A DNA stretch of 59,136 nucleotides from an uncultured Desulfofustis sp. Its GTDB lineage: Bacteria > Desulfobacterota > Desulfobulbia > Desulfobulbales > Desulfocapsaceae. The position numbers and the translations under genes were made by a program. Location: NCBI GenBank assembly GCA_905479735.1, contig CAJQNS010000069.1, positions 1 to 59,136 on the forward strand. Reading direction: 5' to 3'. Position 1 is the stretch's first letter; each line of letters begins with the position of its first letter. Positions 1-7,877 of this stretch are shown here, piece after piece. The notes below the pieces were generated by a model. It did no database searches and had not been told where the DNA came from. It saw only the letters and a program-made list of their open reading frames with translations.

Positions 1-102
1 GATCTGCTTGACCGAACACTGGTGTATCCTATTTCAATCAGAATGTCGGAAACAAGATTGCAGGATATGGAGGAGGCGATAAGGAAAGCCGCTGAAGCTT
101 AA
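1..102 (+). CDS. C-terminal fragment of a probable PLP-dependent (DegT/DnrJ-like) aminotransferase
   Basis: The window opens inside a reading frame that gives 33 residues and ends at TAA (100-102). The stretch DRTLVYPISIRMSE followed by an amphipathic helix rich in Glu, Ala and Arg resembles the last strand and helix of DegT/DnrJ/EryC1 aminotransferases, which often end with a Leu-Ser/Asp-Arg...Pro-Ile segment and a helix. The N-terminus, cofactor lysine and everything that would fix the substrate lie outside the window, so the family call rests on this tail only. A strong hairpin terminator follows 30 bases after the stop. Confidence 0.45.
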   Translation, partial: DLLDRTLVYPISIRMSETRLQDMEEAIRKAAEA

Positions 103-131
103 ACTTCAGATCCACTGCGTTGGAATTATCG

Positions 132-164
132 GGAGGGCATCAGAAGGTGATGCTCTCCTTTTTT
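132..164 (+). terminator. Rho-independent terminator, probably bidirectional
   Basis: An 11-bp stem (132-142 with 148-158, one G-T pair) closes a GAAGG loop and is followed by a run of six T. It ends the plus-strand fragment at 1-102. The converging gene on the minus strand stops at 163, directly against the hairpin. Confidence 0.85.
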
Positions 165-528
165 ATTGTTTGTAGAATTTATGAGAGCCGTACTGGGCTA
201 TATAGGTAAATCCTGATGCCCAGTTGGGGGTTATGGTTTCAAGGTGGTAGTGAGTTGCTCCATCCGTGAAATCGGGGGTTTGCAGAGCCAGGTATACGGA
301 GTGAAGACACTTGAGAAATGCATCTGGATCATCCGGCACATAAGAATCTTTCTGGAAGGTCCAGCTGAACTGATATGGTTGCCTGATGACTTCTTTCAGA
401 GGCAGCTGCTTTTCCGAAGCCCTGTTCAGTGTGACATGGGCAACCGCCACTTGGCCAATCTGCGGTTCAGATCTGGCCTCATGGTAAACGTTCAGTGTTA
501 ACCAGAGTAACCCTTCAAGTAAGGTCAT
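163..528 (-). CDS. Small SleB/CwlJ-like cell wall hydrolase
   Basis: 121 residues matching the Hydrolase_2 (SleB/CwlJ) fold. The start NVYHEARSEP carries the YHEAR-x-E segment in which the Glu is the expected catalytic residue of this lytic transglycosylase family, followed by the typical GQVAVAHVTLNR helix. Near the C-terminus HYHLE and the PNWASG tryptophan segment also fit. No signal peptide is visible: the first residues (MTLLEGLLWLTLNVYHEAR) belong to the domain. Short stand-alone proteins of this type occur in phage lysis modules and in Gram-negative chromosomes; no phage genes surround this one. AGAGGAAAG lies upstream of the ATG as a ribosome binding site. The function is inferred from the family. 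Confidence 0.75.
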   Translation of the reverse strand: MTLLEGLLWLTLNVYHEARSEPQIGQVAVAHVTLNRASEKQLPLKEVIRQPYQFSWTFQKDSYVPDDPDAFLKCLHSVYLALQTPDFTDGATHYHLETITPNWASGFTYIAQYGSHKFYKQ

Positions 529-942
529 GAATATTTACTTTCCTCTTGCTGGCTAAGGGAAAGTCCTCGTATGTATCTTTGGCGACAGATAGACAATTCT
601 TGATCGTCGCTATGATTAATTGTCCAACGTGCTGAAATAAAAGAGATAACTCAGTGATCAGCTAGGAGACTTCACCATCTAGTTAGGTCAGAATATAAAG
701 GTGTTCTTTGGTTAGTCAAGAGCCAAAAATTTGTACTTTCTGGGGCTAAATAAAATTAGGATTTGATCTCAACAGGTTATGGATTTTACAGGGGCAGATT
801 TTTTTTAGGGGTGACTTGGGCGAGGTTTCTGCTCAATCAGATAACCCGAATATTTGATAATTTTCTTTATAAAATTTCAAATATTTTGCTATAATTCAAT
901 GGGTTGAAGACCGCTATGGTAAATTGATCTGGGGGGTGTACA
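529..942. other. 414-base intergenic region, no gene seen
   Basis: AT-rich DNA between divergently oriented small genes. Both strands carry frequent stops and I see no conserved RNA fold. A TATAAT hexamer at 890-895 sits about 50 bases before the gene at 943 and could be its -10 element, but no convincing -35 lies 16-18 bases upstream of it. Confidence 0.4.
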
Positions 943-1200
943 ATGCAGGCAGTTGCACAGTATCTGACCAAAATATTTACATTTTTCACTACTAACTATA
1001 TCGCTGCCGGAGTGCTTGCCCTGATAGTAATTGTCGCCGCCATTAAAAAACCCAAAGAACTCTTCAAGGTAACTGCCCTTATCACCCTGTTTGTCGGTGT
1101 ACTCTACATAATGATTTACCTTGAGCAATCGATGTTCTCCGGAGTATCTTCAGGGCAAAAGGCTTATGACGAGGAGTTGCGCACCGGAGGAAAGATGTAA
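943..1200 (+). CDS. Small hypothetical membrane protein with two transmembrane helices
   Basis: 85 residues. Two hydrophobic stretches are clear: about residues 19-34 (IAAGVLALIVIVAAI) and 43-60 (ALITLFVGVLYIMIYLEQ), separated by a short basic loop (KKPKEL). The tail is polar and ends RTGGKM. A G-rich Shine-Dalgarno (931-938) stands 5 bases before the ATG, which supports translation. I do not recognise a family. It stands alone on the plus strand and converges on the lipoprotein gene at 1262-1744. Two-helix proteins of this size are often stress or assembly accessories, but nothing here assigns a role. Confidence 0.6.
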   Translation: MQAVAQYLTKIFTFFTTNYIAAGVLALIVIVAAIKKPKELFKVTALITLFVGVLYIMIYLEQSMFSGVSSGQKAYDEELRTGGKM

Positions 1201-1261
1201 GTCTTTTCGTTATGTATAATATATGTCCCTACGTCTTTGCTCGAAGTAGCCCGAATGCAGC

Positions 1262-1744
1262 TCAATTGTTGTTCTCTTCCCTGAAAAAATCATCGACCAT
1301 AGCTTGCCGCCAATAAGCCTCCAGCAGTTTCCAGTCACCACCTTCCTGCACCAAAACAATATCGAACCAGTAAATGTCAGCCTTCAATCGTGCCAGAGCT
1401 GTACGATCCATGATTGGGCGTGCGGCGAAGGCGGTCAGGACCCTGGCCTCGAGGCGATCATCTTTAAGGGCTGCTGATTCAAGATCAGAAAAGAGATAAA
1501 TTGATTTAGAGCTTCTAATATAGGCGGCTGCAATGGAAACAACATCTCCTGCACCCCGATTTTCAACATCACTATAGTCAGGGGAAACGAGCTTTTTCAA
1601 CGCCAGAATGTTGCGATCTGCAAATGCCTCCTCAGCCTGCTTGAGAAAATCTGCGCTAATTTTTTCAGGGGGCGTGGGAGCACAACTGGACGCGGCTGCA
1701 AGGATAGTCGCTAACAGCAGGCTGGTTAATATGTTTGAAGGCAG
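1262..1744 (-). CDS. Lipoprotein, possible NTF2-like fold, apparent CTG start
   Basis: The frame stays open from just after an in-frame TGA near 1786 to the stop at 1262. Using ATG, GTG or TTG, the first start would be a TTG at 1600 inside the domain. A CTG at 1742-1744 gives 160 residues with a hydrophobic N-terminus (LTSLLLATILAAASSC) ending in a lipobox-like Cys at residue 21. AGAGG stands about 10 bases upstream. The rest (FLKQAEEAFADRN, DYSDVEN, WKLLEAYW) has the layout of an NTF2-like ligand-binding domain, which is an inference from pattern only. The gene lies 21 bases after the PilZ gene and is probably the last gene of the flagellar operon. Start codon identity is the main uncertainty. 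Confidence 0.6.
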   Translation of the reverse strand: MPSNILTSLLLATILAAASSCAPTPPEKISADFLKQAEEAFADRNILALKKLVSPDYSDVENRGAGDVVSIAAAYIRSSKSIYLFSDLESAALKDDRLEARVLTAFAARPIMDRTALARLKADIYWFDIVLVQEGGDWKLLEAYWRQAMVDDFFREENNN

Positions 1745-1765
1745 GGTGGAGTTACCTCTCGCTGT

Positions 1766-2446
1766 TCAGTTTGCTGCATCGACCTTGAGTCTGAGAAATT
1801 GACGCTGGATTTCGAGGCAGCAGCCTATGATTCGGTCACGATCTTCAGAGGATATATGCTGAAAATAATAGGCCGTTTCCCACTGATCATCTTCAACCTG
1901 CTGAGTTCTGACCGGTTTGGCTAGTATTTTAATTATCTGCGATTCCCGTGTGGGCAGAGAAATTTCCAGTCTAACCAACTCGTCAGCGGGAGGTTTCTCA
2001 GAAAACGCAGCCAGTATTCCGTTTCCACTTATGTCGATAGTACTTCCCCTGATTGCCCATGATTGTCCCTGGCTGTGGAAAAACTCAGGCTGAAATGATT
2101 TGGATATCATTTCAGTTACCGTGTCGACCCTGAAAAATTCACGCATTTGAGCATGACTGACCAGTTCCTCAGCCGTCATATTCAGAGTCTGGGGGGAGAC
2201 CGACGCAATGCTTGCTTCCATTGATATATTGGGGCCGCCAAAATCAACGTTAACCAAACAGTTTTTCTTAATATCGAGGTTGTCGAGGGGAAGAGTGCCG
2301 GGTTGGAAACGAAGTTCAAAGCGGGGAGGTGCTACCGATTTGTAAACCGCCTGGGTCCGGTAACGCTGATTGTTATTTTTAATAGGCAGATAGATCCTTA
2401 CCGGTTTGAGATCGGGTATCTTTCTCAGTGCAGCATCGTTATCCAT
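1766..2446 (-). CDS. PilZ-domain c-di-GMP receptor, YcgR/FlgZ-like
   Basis: 226 residues. The N-terminal half looks like the YcgR-N/flagellar brake beta domain. The C-terminal half carries both PilZ signatures: RxxxR in REFFR (about residue 103) and DxSxxG in DISGNG (about residue 138). These residues bind cyclic di-GMP in the family. In flagellated bacteria such proteins dock on the motor stator or switch and slow rotation when c-di-GMP rises. The position directly downstream of flhG, in the same direction as fliM and fliN, fits a motor-brake role. No membrane segment is present, so it should be cytoplasmic. The family is clear; the target in this organism is inferred. Confidence 0.85.
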   Translation of the reverse strand: MDNDAALRKIPDLKPVRIYLPIKNNNQRYRTQAVYKSVAPPRFELRFQPGTLPLDNLDIKKNCLVNVDFGGPNISMEASIASVSPQTLNMTAEELVSHAQMREFFRVDTVTEMISKSFQPEFFHSQGQSWAIRGSTIDISGNGILAAFSEKPPADELVRLEISLPTRESQIIKILAKPVRTQQVEDDQWETAYYFQHISSEDRDRIIGCCLEIQRQFLRLKVDAAN

Positions 2447-2616
2447 GGTTAAGGGCCTGTCTGTCTAGTTTTGATATCTGCCTGTGCACACAAAGGCTAT
2501 TTAGTTCAACAAGTCGATGGTAGCATGATCACCCAGCAATTTCAACATAAGCAGACAGCGTGCTGACCGATAAGCATTTGTAATTGCAGTTGTTCTGTCT
2601 TGTGTTTGTCCGCAAT

Positions 2617-3450
2617 TCAACCTGTGTTGGTCTGCAGCAGCTGTTTCCAGAAAAACTGTACACTCCCTTTCGGGTAACGCTGGGTAGTAATCGTGACTAC
2701 CCGTTCGGCAATGGTGGCAAATGCTCTGGCAGTTTTGGAGTTGGGGTAAAGCTCGACAATGACCTGCTGTTTTCTTATCGCTTCGGTCATTTGCCGGTCG
2801 AAAGGGATTGAGCCGAAATAATCAATGGAGATATCGAGGTAGCGGTTGGAAACGATACTCAATTTACGGTACACATCCAGCGCTTCTTCTTCATCGCTGA
2901 CCATATTAACCACCAGATTGAAGTGCTTCTCGTGATATCTGGTGGAAAGCAGTTTCATCAGGGCGTACACATCGGTGATAGCGGTAGGGTCCGGTGTTGT
3001 AACCAGAATAATTTCTTGGGCCGCGGTGTTGAAATAGGTTACGTTTTCGGAAATTCCCGCTTCGGTATCTATGAGAAGGTAGTCAAAAATTATGTTCAGA
3101 GAATCAAGTCCGTCGAGTAATTTTAGCTTATGGTCGCTGTCGAGTTGAATAAAGGACTGGAGTCCGGAACCGGCAGGCAGAATTCGAATGTCGTGGGGCC
3201 CTTTTACCATGATGGCTTCAAGATCTGCTTCTCCGGAAAAGAAGTGATTCAGGTTGTAGGTGGGGGTGAGCCCAAAAACGACATCAACATTGGCGAGACC
3301 GAGATCTGCATCAAGAATAAGCACCTTGTTGCCGGATCTGGCAAGGCTGAGTCCGATGTTGGCAACTGCGGCGGTCTTTCCAACTCCGCCTTTACCGCTG
3401 GTCACCGATAAGACTTTGGTGGCTGAGCGTGATTGACTGGTTTCCGTCAT
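2617..3450 (-). CDS. flhG: Flagellar number regulator FlhG/FleN, MinD-type ATPase
   Basis: 277 residues. The deviant Walker A motif SGKGGVGKT (about 17-25) and the MinD-like DADLGLANVD define the ParA/MinD superfamily. The end of the protein contains a basic stretch. FlhG restrains flagellar number: as an ATP-bound dimer it binds the membrane and acts with FlhF, and in polar flagellates it antagonises the master activator FleQ. A FleQ-like activator is encoded at 15116-16609. It sits between fliN and the PilZ gene, as in many proteobacterial flagellar clusters. flhF itself is not in the window. The call is firm from the motif plus context. Confidence 0.92.
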   Translation of the reverse strand: MTETSQSRSATKVLSVTSGKGGVGKTAAVANIGLSLARSGNKVLILDADLGLANVDVVFGLTPTYNLNHFFSGEADLEAIMVKGPHDIRILPAGSGLQSFIQLDSDHKLKLLDGLDSLNIIFDYLLIDTEAGISENVTYFNTAAQEIILVTTPDPTAITDVYALMKLLSTRYHEKHFNLVVNMVSDEEEALDVYRKLSIVSNRYLDISIDYFGSIPFDRQMTEAIRKQQVIVELYPNSKTARAFATIAERVVTITTQRYPKGSVQFFWKQLLQTNTG

Positions 3451-3573
3451 ATCCGTAGCTTCAATTGCAACTGGAATCAGGACTTCTTATTCCTGTACTC
3501 CAAAAAAATGAAAGTGCAAAAAGTAGCAGGGCTGAGATCGCCGCCACTCATTATAAAGTATAAATATCGGGGA

Positions 3574-3963
3574 TCAACCAAGTTTTTCGATGCGGTCGCT
3601 GGTACTGATCACATCGGTCAACTTGATCCCGAACTTGTCACCGATCTTTACCGCCTTGCCTCGGGCTATCAATCTTGAGTTAACGTAGAGATCGAGCGGG
3701 TCATCAGCCATTTTGTCAAGCTCGATAATTTGCCCTGTTCCCATCTCCAGAAGATCCTTAAGCAGGATTTTGCACCTGCCCACTTCGACGGAAACCTGAA
3801 GCGGCACATCATATAAAAATTGCAAACCACGACTTTGAGGAGCGTCGGGAGATGCGTTATCTTCTTCGAAAGAGTCTGGAGTGTTGAAGCTCTCTTCAAG
3901 AAGATCTTTCAACTCCTCGGGGTCAGGCCGGGGATTTTTCTGTGGAGTATCGGTCGAGTTCAT
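3574..3963 (-). CDS. fliN: Flagellar motor switch protein FliN
   Basis: 129 residues. An acidic, Pro-rich N-terminus of about 50 residues precedes the SpoA domain (VPLQVSVEVGRCKILLKDLL, then GTGQIIELDK and the closing GDKFGIKLTDVI). FliN forms the lower ring of the switch complex with FliM and is where the export ATPase apparatus docks. The length is typical for FliN rather than the longer FliY. It follows fliM by 19 bases in the same operon. Confidence 0.95.
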   Translation of the reverse strand: MNSTDTPQKNPRPDPEELKDLLEESFNTPDSFEEDNASPDAPQSRGLQFLYDVPLQVSVEVGRCKILLKDLLEMGTGQIIELDKMADDPLDLYVNSRLIARGKAVKIGDKFGIKLTDVISTSDRIEKLG

Positions 3964-3982
3964 GGCGTCAAGGGTCCTCAGG

Positions 3983-4969
3983 CTATTGATAAACTTTTGT
4001 TATTCTGACATTTCTTTTGTGATTTAGTTGCCCGGGCGATCCTGAAAATTTGGCAACTCCTTCAACCAGGATATCAACAGAACTTTCAGGTTCACGGTTG
4101 ATGGGAATGACATCTCCCACTTTGAGATCCATGAGTTGTCGAATGCTGAGATCGACTGAACAGCTTTGGGCCATGACGGTGATTAGCATGGATTCGAGAT
4201 TGTCACCAATGATGTCAGGCCAGTTTTTATCGCTAAGATTGTCTAACCGGGTGAGTTTTTGGAGAGGTTCGCGACAGGGCATAAGAGTCTCAAGGGGAAA
4301 GACAAGCTCGAGGATACCCGAAGCCCCGTTAATTTTAACTTCGAAACGGTGAATAGCCACAATGGATTCGGGCGAGGTGAAAGAGAGTAATCTCGGATCG
4401 CTTATGGACTCTATTAACCTGCTGTTTATCTGCAGTATTGGCAGAAACGCACGGTCCAAGGCCTGACAGGCAAGTTCCATCGAAGAGCCAAGCAGATTCA
4501 TTTCCAGCTTGGTGGGAGACCGATCCGGAGCAGTGATACCCGTGGGGCTGAGGCCGCCGAGGAGGGTTTCAAGCAGCAGAAACCAGAGATCTGAATCATA
4601 GGTTAGCAGGCATCCGTTATTGAGAGGGTTCAGGCTGAGGACAGCCGTGGGGCGATAGCGGTCTTCAAGTGACAGATAGTCTCGAAATGACATTGACTGA
4701 AAATCGATACCATCGATGGTCACCGTCCTCTGCAGATGCTGGGCGAGGGATCGGCTGAACAGAGACTGAAACTGATCAATGATAAGGTTGAAATTCGGTA
4801 TCTCGATTTTTTCTTGAACCCTGGCTGGCAGGTCGAACAGATTGATCTCCGGATGCTCAGATGTTATGCCATGGGGTCCGGTTGATTTCTGCCGTGATAG
4901 AACTGCTCCATCTTTCTGCAGACTTTGCAGGAGGTCGGCTATTTCCTGTTTTGAAAGAATTGGTTCCAT
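3983..4969 (-). CDS. fliM: Flagellar motor switch protein FliM
   Basis: 328 residues, the usual length. The N-terminus MEPILSKQEIADLLQSL is the expected switch and CheY-binding leader (LSQxEID-type helix, here LSKQEIADLL). The middle domain (LFSRSLAQHLQRTV, YLSLEDRYRPTAVLSLNPL) contacts FliG, and the C-terminal SpoA domain (VDLSIRQLMDLKVGDVIPIN) joins FliN. It lies between fliL and fliN. FliM sets rotation direction upon phospho-CheY binding. Confidence 0.95.
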   Translation of the reverse strand: MEPILSKQEIADLLQSLQKDGAVLSRQKSTGPHGITSEHPEINLFDLPARVQEKIEIPNFNLIIDQFQSLFSRSLAQHLQRTVTIDGIDFQSMSFRDYLSLEDRYRPTAVLSLNPLNNGCLLTYDSDLWFLLLETLLGGLSPTGITAPDRSPTKLEMNLLGSSMELACQALDRAFLPILQINSRLIESISDPRLLSFTSPESIVAIHRFEVKINGASGILELVFPLETLMPCREPLQKLTRLDNLSDKNWPDIIGDNLESMLITVMAQSCSVDLSIRQLMDLKVGDVIPINREPESSVDILVEGVAKFSGSPGQLNHKRNVRITKVYQ

Positions 4970-4993
4970 GTCTGGGTTTTCGATAGGCGCTGT

Positions 4994-5488
4994 CTATTGT
5001 ACCACGAAATCGGTAAAATATACTGCCACCGCTTCTCCCTTCGTCAACATATCGTTGAGTTCAACAAGTAACTCGGCCTTGAGTTGTTTCTTGCCGTGTA
5101 CATCGTAGAGTTCCTCAAAGGTTTTACTGCTTGTCAACATGAGTATCGTATCCCGTATTTGCGGCATGCGCTTATTCATCTCTTCATAACCACTCTGGTT
5201 TGACAGCTCAATGGCCATCGAAATTCTGAGATAATGACTGTTGTCCTCGCTGATAATATTGACAATGAACTCACGGAGCTCAACCATCGGACCCAGGTCG
5301 GCTTGATTACCAGCGTCTGCTGTCACCTCCTTGTCGGTGAGCGGACCCGATAATCGTGCGGAGCTGTTGTAGTAGAGCCATCCGACTGAAAGTACGGCAG
5401 TAAGCAGAAGAAGGGCAATAACAATTACCATGCCTCTTTTACGGACAGCGCCATCACTGTCTGGAGTGTTGTTATTGTCGATGACCAT
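4994..5488 (-). CDS. fliL: Flagellar basal body-associated protein FliL
   Basis: 164 residues. A short cytoplasmic N-terminus, one transmembrane helix (about 20-38, MVIVIALLLLTAVLSVGWLYY) and a periplasmic domain with the FliL pattern: MVELREFIVNII, YLRISMAIEL, MPQIRDTILMLTSSKTFEEL, and a C-terminus ending AVYFTDFVVQ. FliL rings stabilise the MotAB stator. Its placement between motB and fliM is common. Confidence 0.93.
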   Translation of the reverse strand: MVIDNNNTPDSDGAVRKRGMVIVIALLLLTAVLSVGWLYYNSSARLSGPLTDKEVTADAGNQADLGPMVELREFIVNIISEDNSHYLRISMAIELSNQSGYEEMNKRMPQIRDTILMLTSSKTFEELYDVHGKKQLKAELLVELNDMLTKGEAVAVYFTDFVVQ

Positions 5489-5528
5489 CTCTGATCCTGC
5501 CGTTGGCTGAGGACAGGTGTCAAAATTT

Positions 5529-6320
5529 TTACAGGGGAATAGTGCTTCTCTGTTCTTTTGCAGGAGTTGTGCCTGATGTGAAATTCACCCGAAGAATGAT
5601 ATCGACACGCCGATTGAGAAATCTGTCGGAGGCATTGGAGTCTTCGACAAGGGGACGTTCGGCGCCGTAGCCAACTGCGGATAATCGCTCGATGGCGATC
5701 AACCTCTGCTGAACAAAATACCGCAGAACGCTGACCGCTCTTGCGGTGGAGAGCTCCCAACTGTTTTCAAATTGGCCTGCCTCCGAAGTTATTTTATCGG
5801 CGTGACCTTCGACTCTTATATCTATTGGATGATGTTCCAATTTGTCGGCTATTACAGAGAGAAATGGATGGGAAGTTTCAAGAAGCACTTCGCTGCCTGG
5901 GGCAAACAGCAGTGACTCATTTATACGGACCAGCAGAGAATCAGAGTCGGTTGCAAGGGTTCGAATTTCCCCGAACCCGCCTTCCAGTTCTTCTATTTCC
6001 AACTTGAGGGAGTGGTGCAGATTATTAATTAGTGAACTCCGATACGGATCTGACTTAGAATTTGGAGTTGGAAAGACAGGAATGATGGTTTCAGATCCGG
6101 GGGGCCGGGGGCGTATACCAAACGCACCTTTTAAAGAGTTCGAGGCTTCGGTAAACCTGACCGGATCGAGGTCGGCCATGGACATCAACAGGATGAAAAA
6201 GGTGAGCAGCAGGGTAATGAGGTCTGAGTAGGTTATCAGCCAGGGCGGAAAGCGAATGCCCCAGGCGTTTACCTCGCTGCCTTTGGCCGGTTGTTGGTGA
6301 TTGTCTTCCCCTCTACTCAT
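5529..6320 (-). CDS. motB: Stator protein MotB (OmpA-like peptidoglycan-binding)
   Basis: 263 residues. The MotB plug/transmembrane region (about 25-52) contains FPPWLITYSDLITLLLTFFILL; the Asp in TYSD is the conserved proton- or sodium-carrying residue. The C-terminal OmpA domain (about 120-250) shows IRVEGHADKI, the SxxRAxxVxxYF-type STARAVSVLRYF, and DRFLNRRVDIIL. MotB anchors the stator to peptidoglycan. It follows motA with a 14-base gap, which indicates translational coupling. Confidence 0.93.
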   Translation of the reverse strand: MSRGEDNHQQPAKGSEVNAWGIRFPPWLITYSDLITLLLTFFILLMSMADLDPVRFTEASNSLKGAFGIRPRPPGSETIIPVFPTPNSKSDPYRSSLINNLHHSLKLEIEELEGGFGEIRTLATDSDSLLVRINESLLFAPGSEVLLETSHPFLSVIADKLEHHPIDIRVEGHADKITSEAGQFENSWELSTARAVSVLRYFVQQRLIAIERLSAVGYGAERPLVEDSNASDRFLNRRVDIILRVNFTSGTTPAKEQRSTIPL

Positions 6321-6334
6321 AGTATCGCTCGTTC

Positions 6335-7102
6335 TTAACGCTCGAACGCGCTAGCCCGCAGTTTGGGAGATATATAGGCGTGCAGTTTCTGTTCGATTAT
6401 ACGCGGATTCTCGCCCGACAATATCGATTGCATTCCTTCTATAATTAAAGTTTTGATCAATATTTCAGATTCCGACCGGTTTCTGAGCTTCCCGGCGATC
6501 GGCAGACAGATGACGTTGGCTATTACCGCGCCGTAAAAAGTGGTGAGCAGCGCCACCGCCATGGCAGGGCCAATCTTTGAAGGGTCATTAAGATTCTGTA
6601 ACATCTGAACGAGCCCGATGAGGGTACCCACCATACCCATGGCAGGAGCGTAGGTTCCAATGGAGACAAAGATACTGGCCCCTTTGCTGTGCCGCAGCCT
6701 GATATAATCGATTTCTGTGTTGAGCATGGAGCGAAGCGTCGACGGTTCCTGACCGTCTATTGCCATTTGAACACTTCTCACCAGAAAATCGTCCTCAATC
6801 GTATCAAGTTCACTCTGAAGGCCGAGTATCCCCTCTTTTCGTGCCTTGCTGGCAAATCCCATCAGCTTGGTGATATGGTCTTTGATCGAGGTTTCGCGGT
6901 GAAAAACAGCTTTTTGGGCAACCTTGAATGCTTCTAGTAGATCTTTGAATGGATAATGAATAAACGCCACTCCAGTGGTTCCGCCAAGAACAATCAGAAG
7001 TGCAGGGATGTTGAAGAAAATTGTCAACGGACTCCCGTAAAGAATCGCTGCGAGCATGAGGCCAAAGGCAGCGATCATTCCTATTATCGTCGACAGATCC
7101 AA
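6335..7102 (-). CDS. motA: Stator protein MotA
   Basis: 255 residues with the PomA/MotA layout: N-terminal membrane helix pair (MDLSTIIGMIAAFGLMLAAILYG, FNIPALLIVLGGTTGVAFI), a cytoplasmic loop with charged residues, then the conserved APAMGMVGTLIGLVQML and ALLTTFYGAVIANVICLPIAGKL helices. This is the proton/sodium channel subunit of the stator. The sequence type (MDxxxIIGxxxxFG) is closer to the short PomA/MotA group than to enteric MotA. A 235-base gap separates it from motE upstream; that gap holds a TATAAT on the minus strand but no clear -35. Confidence 0.93.
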   Translation of the reverse strand: MDLSTIIGMIAAFGLMLAAILYGSPLTIFFNIPALLIVLGGTTGVAFIHYPFKDLLEAFKVAQKAVFHRETSIKDHITKLMGFASKARKEGILGLQSELDTIEDDFLVRSVQMAIDGQEPSTLRSMLNTEIDYIRLRHSKGASIFVSIGTYAPAMGMVGTLIGLVQMLQNLNDPSKIGPAMAVALLTTFYGAVIANVICLPIAGKLRNRSESEILIKTLIIEGMQSILSGENPRIIEQKLHAYISPKLRASAFER

Positions 7103-7337
7103 TTTGTCCCTCTCCTAAGGATAACCCCTCGATCACAGCGGGTATTTTAACTCATCATCAGTTGCTATTTTGTATCATAGTTTATTATAAATTAAAACGA
7201 AAGCTTGCAGAGTAAGCGAACGGTGGGTTTGAAAACTGTAGGTCGGGAAACAGCCTGCCCGGTAAAACTAGATAAAGATTCCAGGCAATGAAAAATCTGA
7301 CTCTGACCAGTAGGGTTGTTGGTGCCGCATTGATGCG

Positions 7338-7877
7338 CTATTGAGTCGGCATGGCCAGGAAGAGTCTGCTTATCTCGGTCGCCTGCTCTTTACTTAAACC
7401 GTTGAGGATCCTCGCCGCTGATCTGGGTTTCATGGCAGCCAGTATAGCGGCGGCCACCGCAGGATCGAGGTCGGCTACAGCCTGTGCTGCCAGAATCGGG
7501 TCCATGCCCTCGTAGATTCTCCCCAGACTTTTGATGCGCTGCTGCTCAGCATCTTGTCTCTTGCTCAACAGTGCTTCAAGAGCCTGCTTCTGAGTTTCCA
7601 TTTCAACAAGTTTACGATCAATTTCAGCAAGCTTTGCATCAATTTCAGTTTTGAGTTTCTCGAGTCTTGTTTCCTCTAAGACAAGTGCCTTCTTTTCCTC
7701 GATCAGAGTATCCTGATCCTCAATAATCCGTACGTGAAGCCTGCGCTCTTCGACGGAGGAGAAACCCTCGCCCGAAGTGGTATCCTGCTCGGCAACACTG
7801 ATTACAGGACACCAGAAAGGGAGTACCATCAGTGCGTTAATAATACACCGAAGAACTAAAGACTTATGCAATGACAT
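7338..7877 (-). CDS. motE: MotE-like periplasmic flagellar protein with coiled coil
   Basis: 179 residues. A signal or anchor segment (about 8-28) is followed by a long charged coiled coil (EERRLHVRIIEDQ to LSKRQDAEQQR, about 43-115) and a C-terminal MgtE-N-like helical domain (YEGMDPILAAQAVADLDPAVAAAILAAMKPRSAARILNGLS). This is the arrangement of MotE, a chaperone-like partner of the MotC/MotB stator in alphaproteobacteria, and of similar proteins encoded beside fliG or motA elsewhere. The ATG overlaps the 3' end of fliG by 14 bases. The role is inferred from domain order and neighbours. Confidence 0.75.
   Translation of the reverse strand: MSLHKSLVLRCIINALMVLPFWCPVISVAEQDTTSGEGFSSVEERRLHVRIIEDQDTLIEEKKALVLEETRLEKLKTEIDAKLAEIDRKLVEMETQKQALEALLSKRQDAEQQRIKSLGRIYEGMDPILAAQAVADLDPAVAAAILAAMKPRSAARILNGLSKEQATEISRLFLAMPTQ

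Noticed and set aside
3471-3513. Short hairpins between flhG and fliN (CAGGA/TCCTG)
   Set aside because: Five-base stem without a T-run; not a terminator and not a recognisable RNA element.
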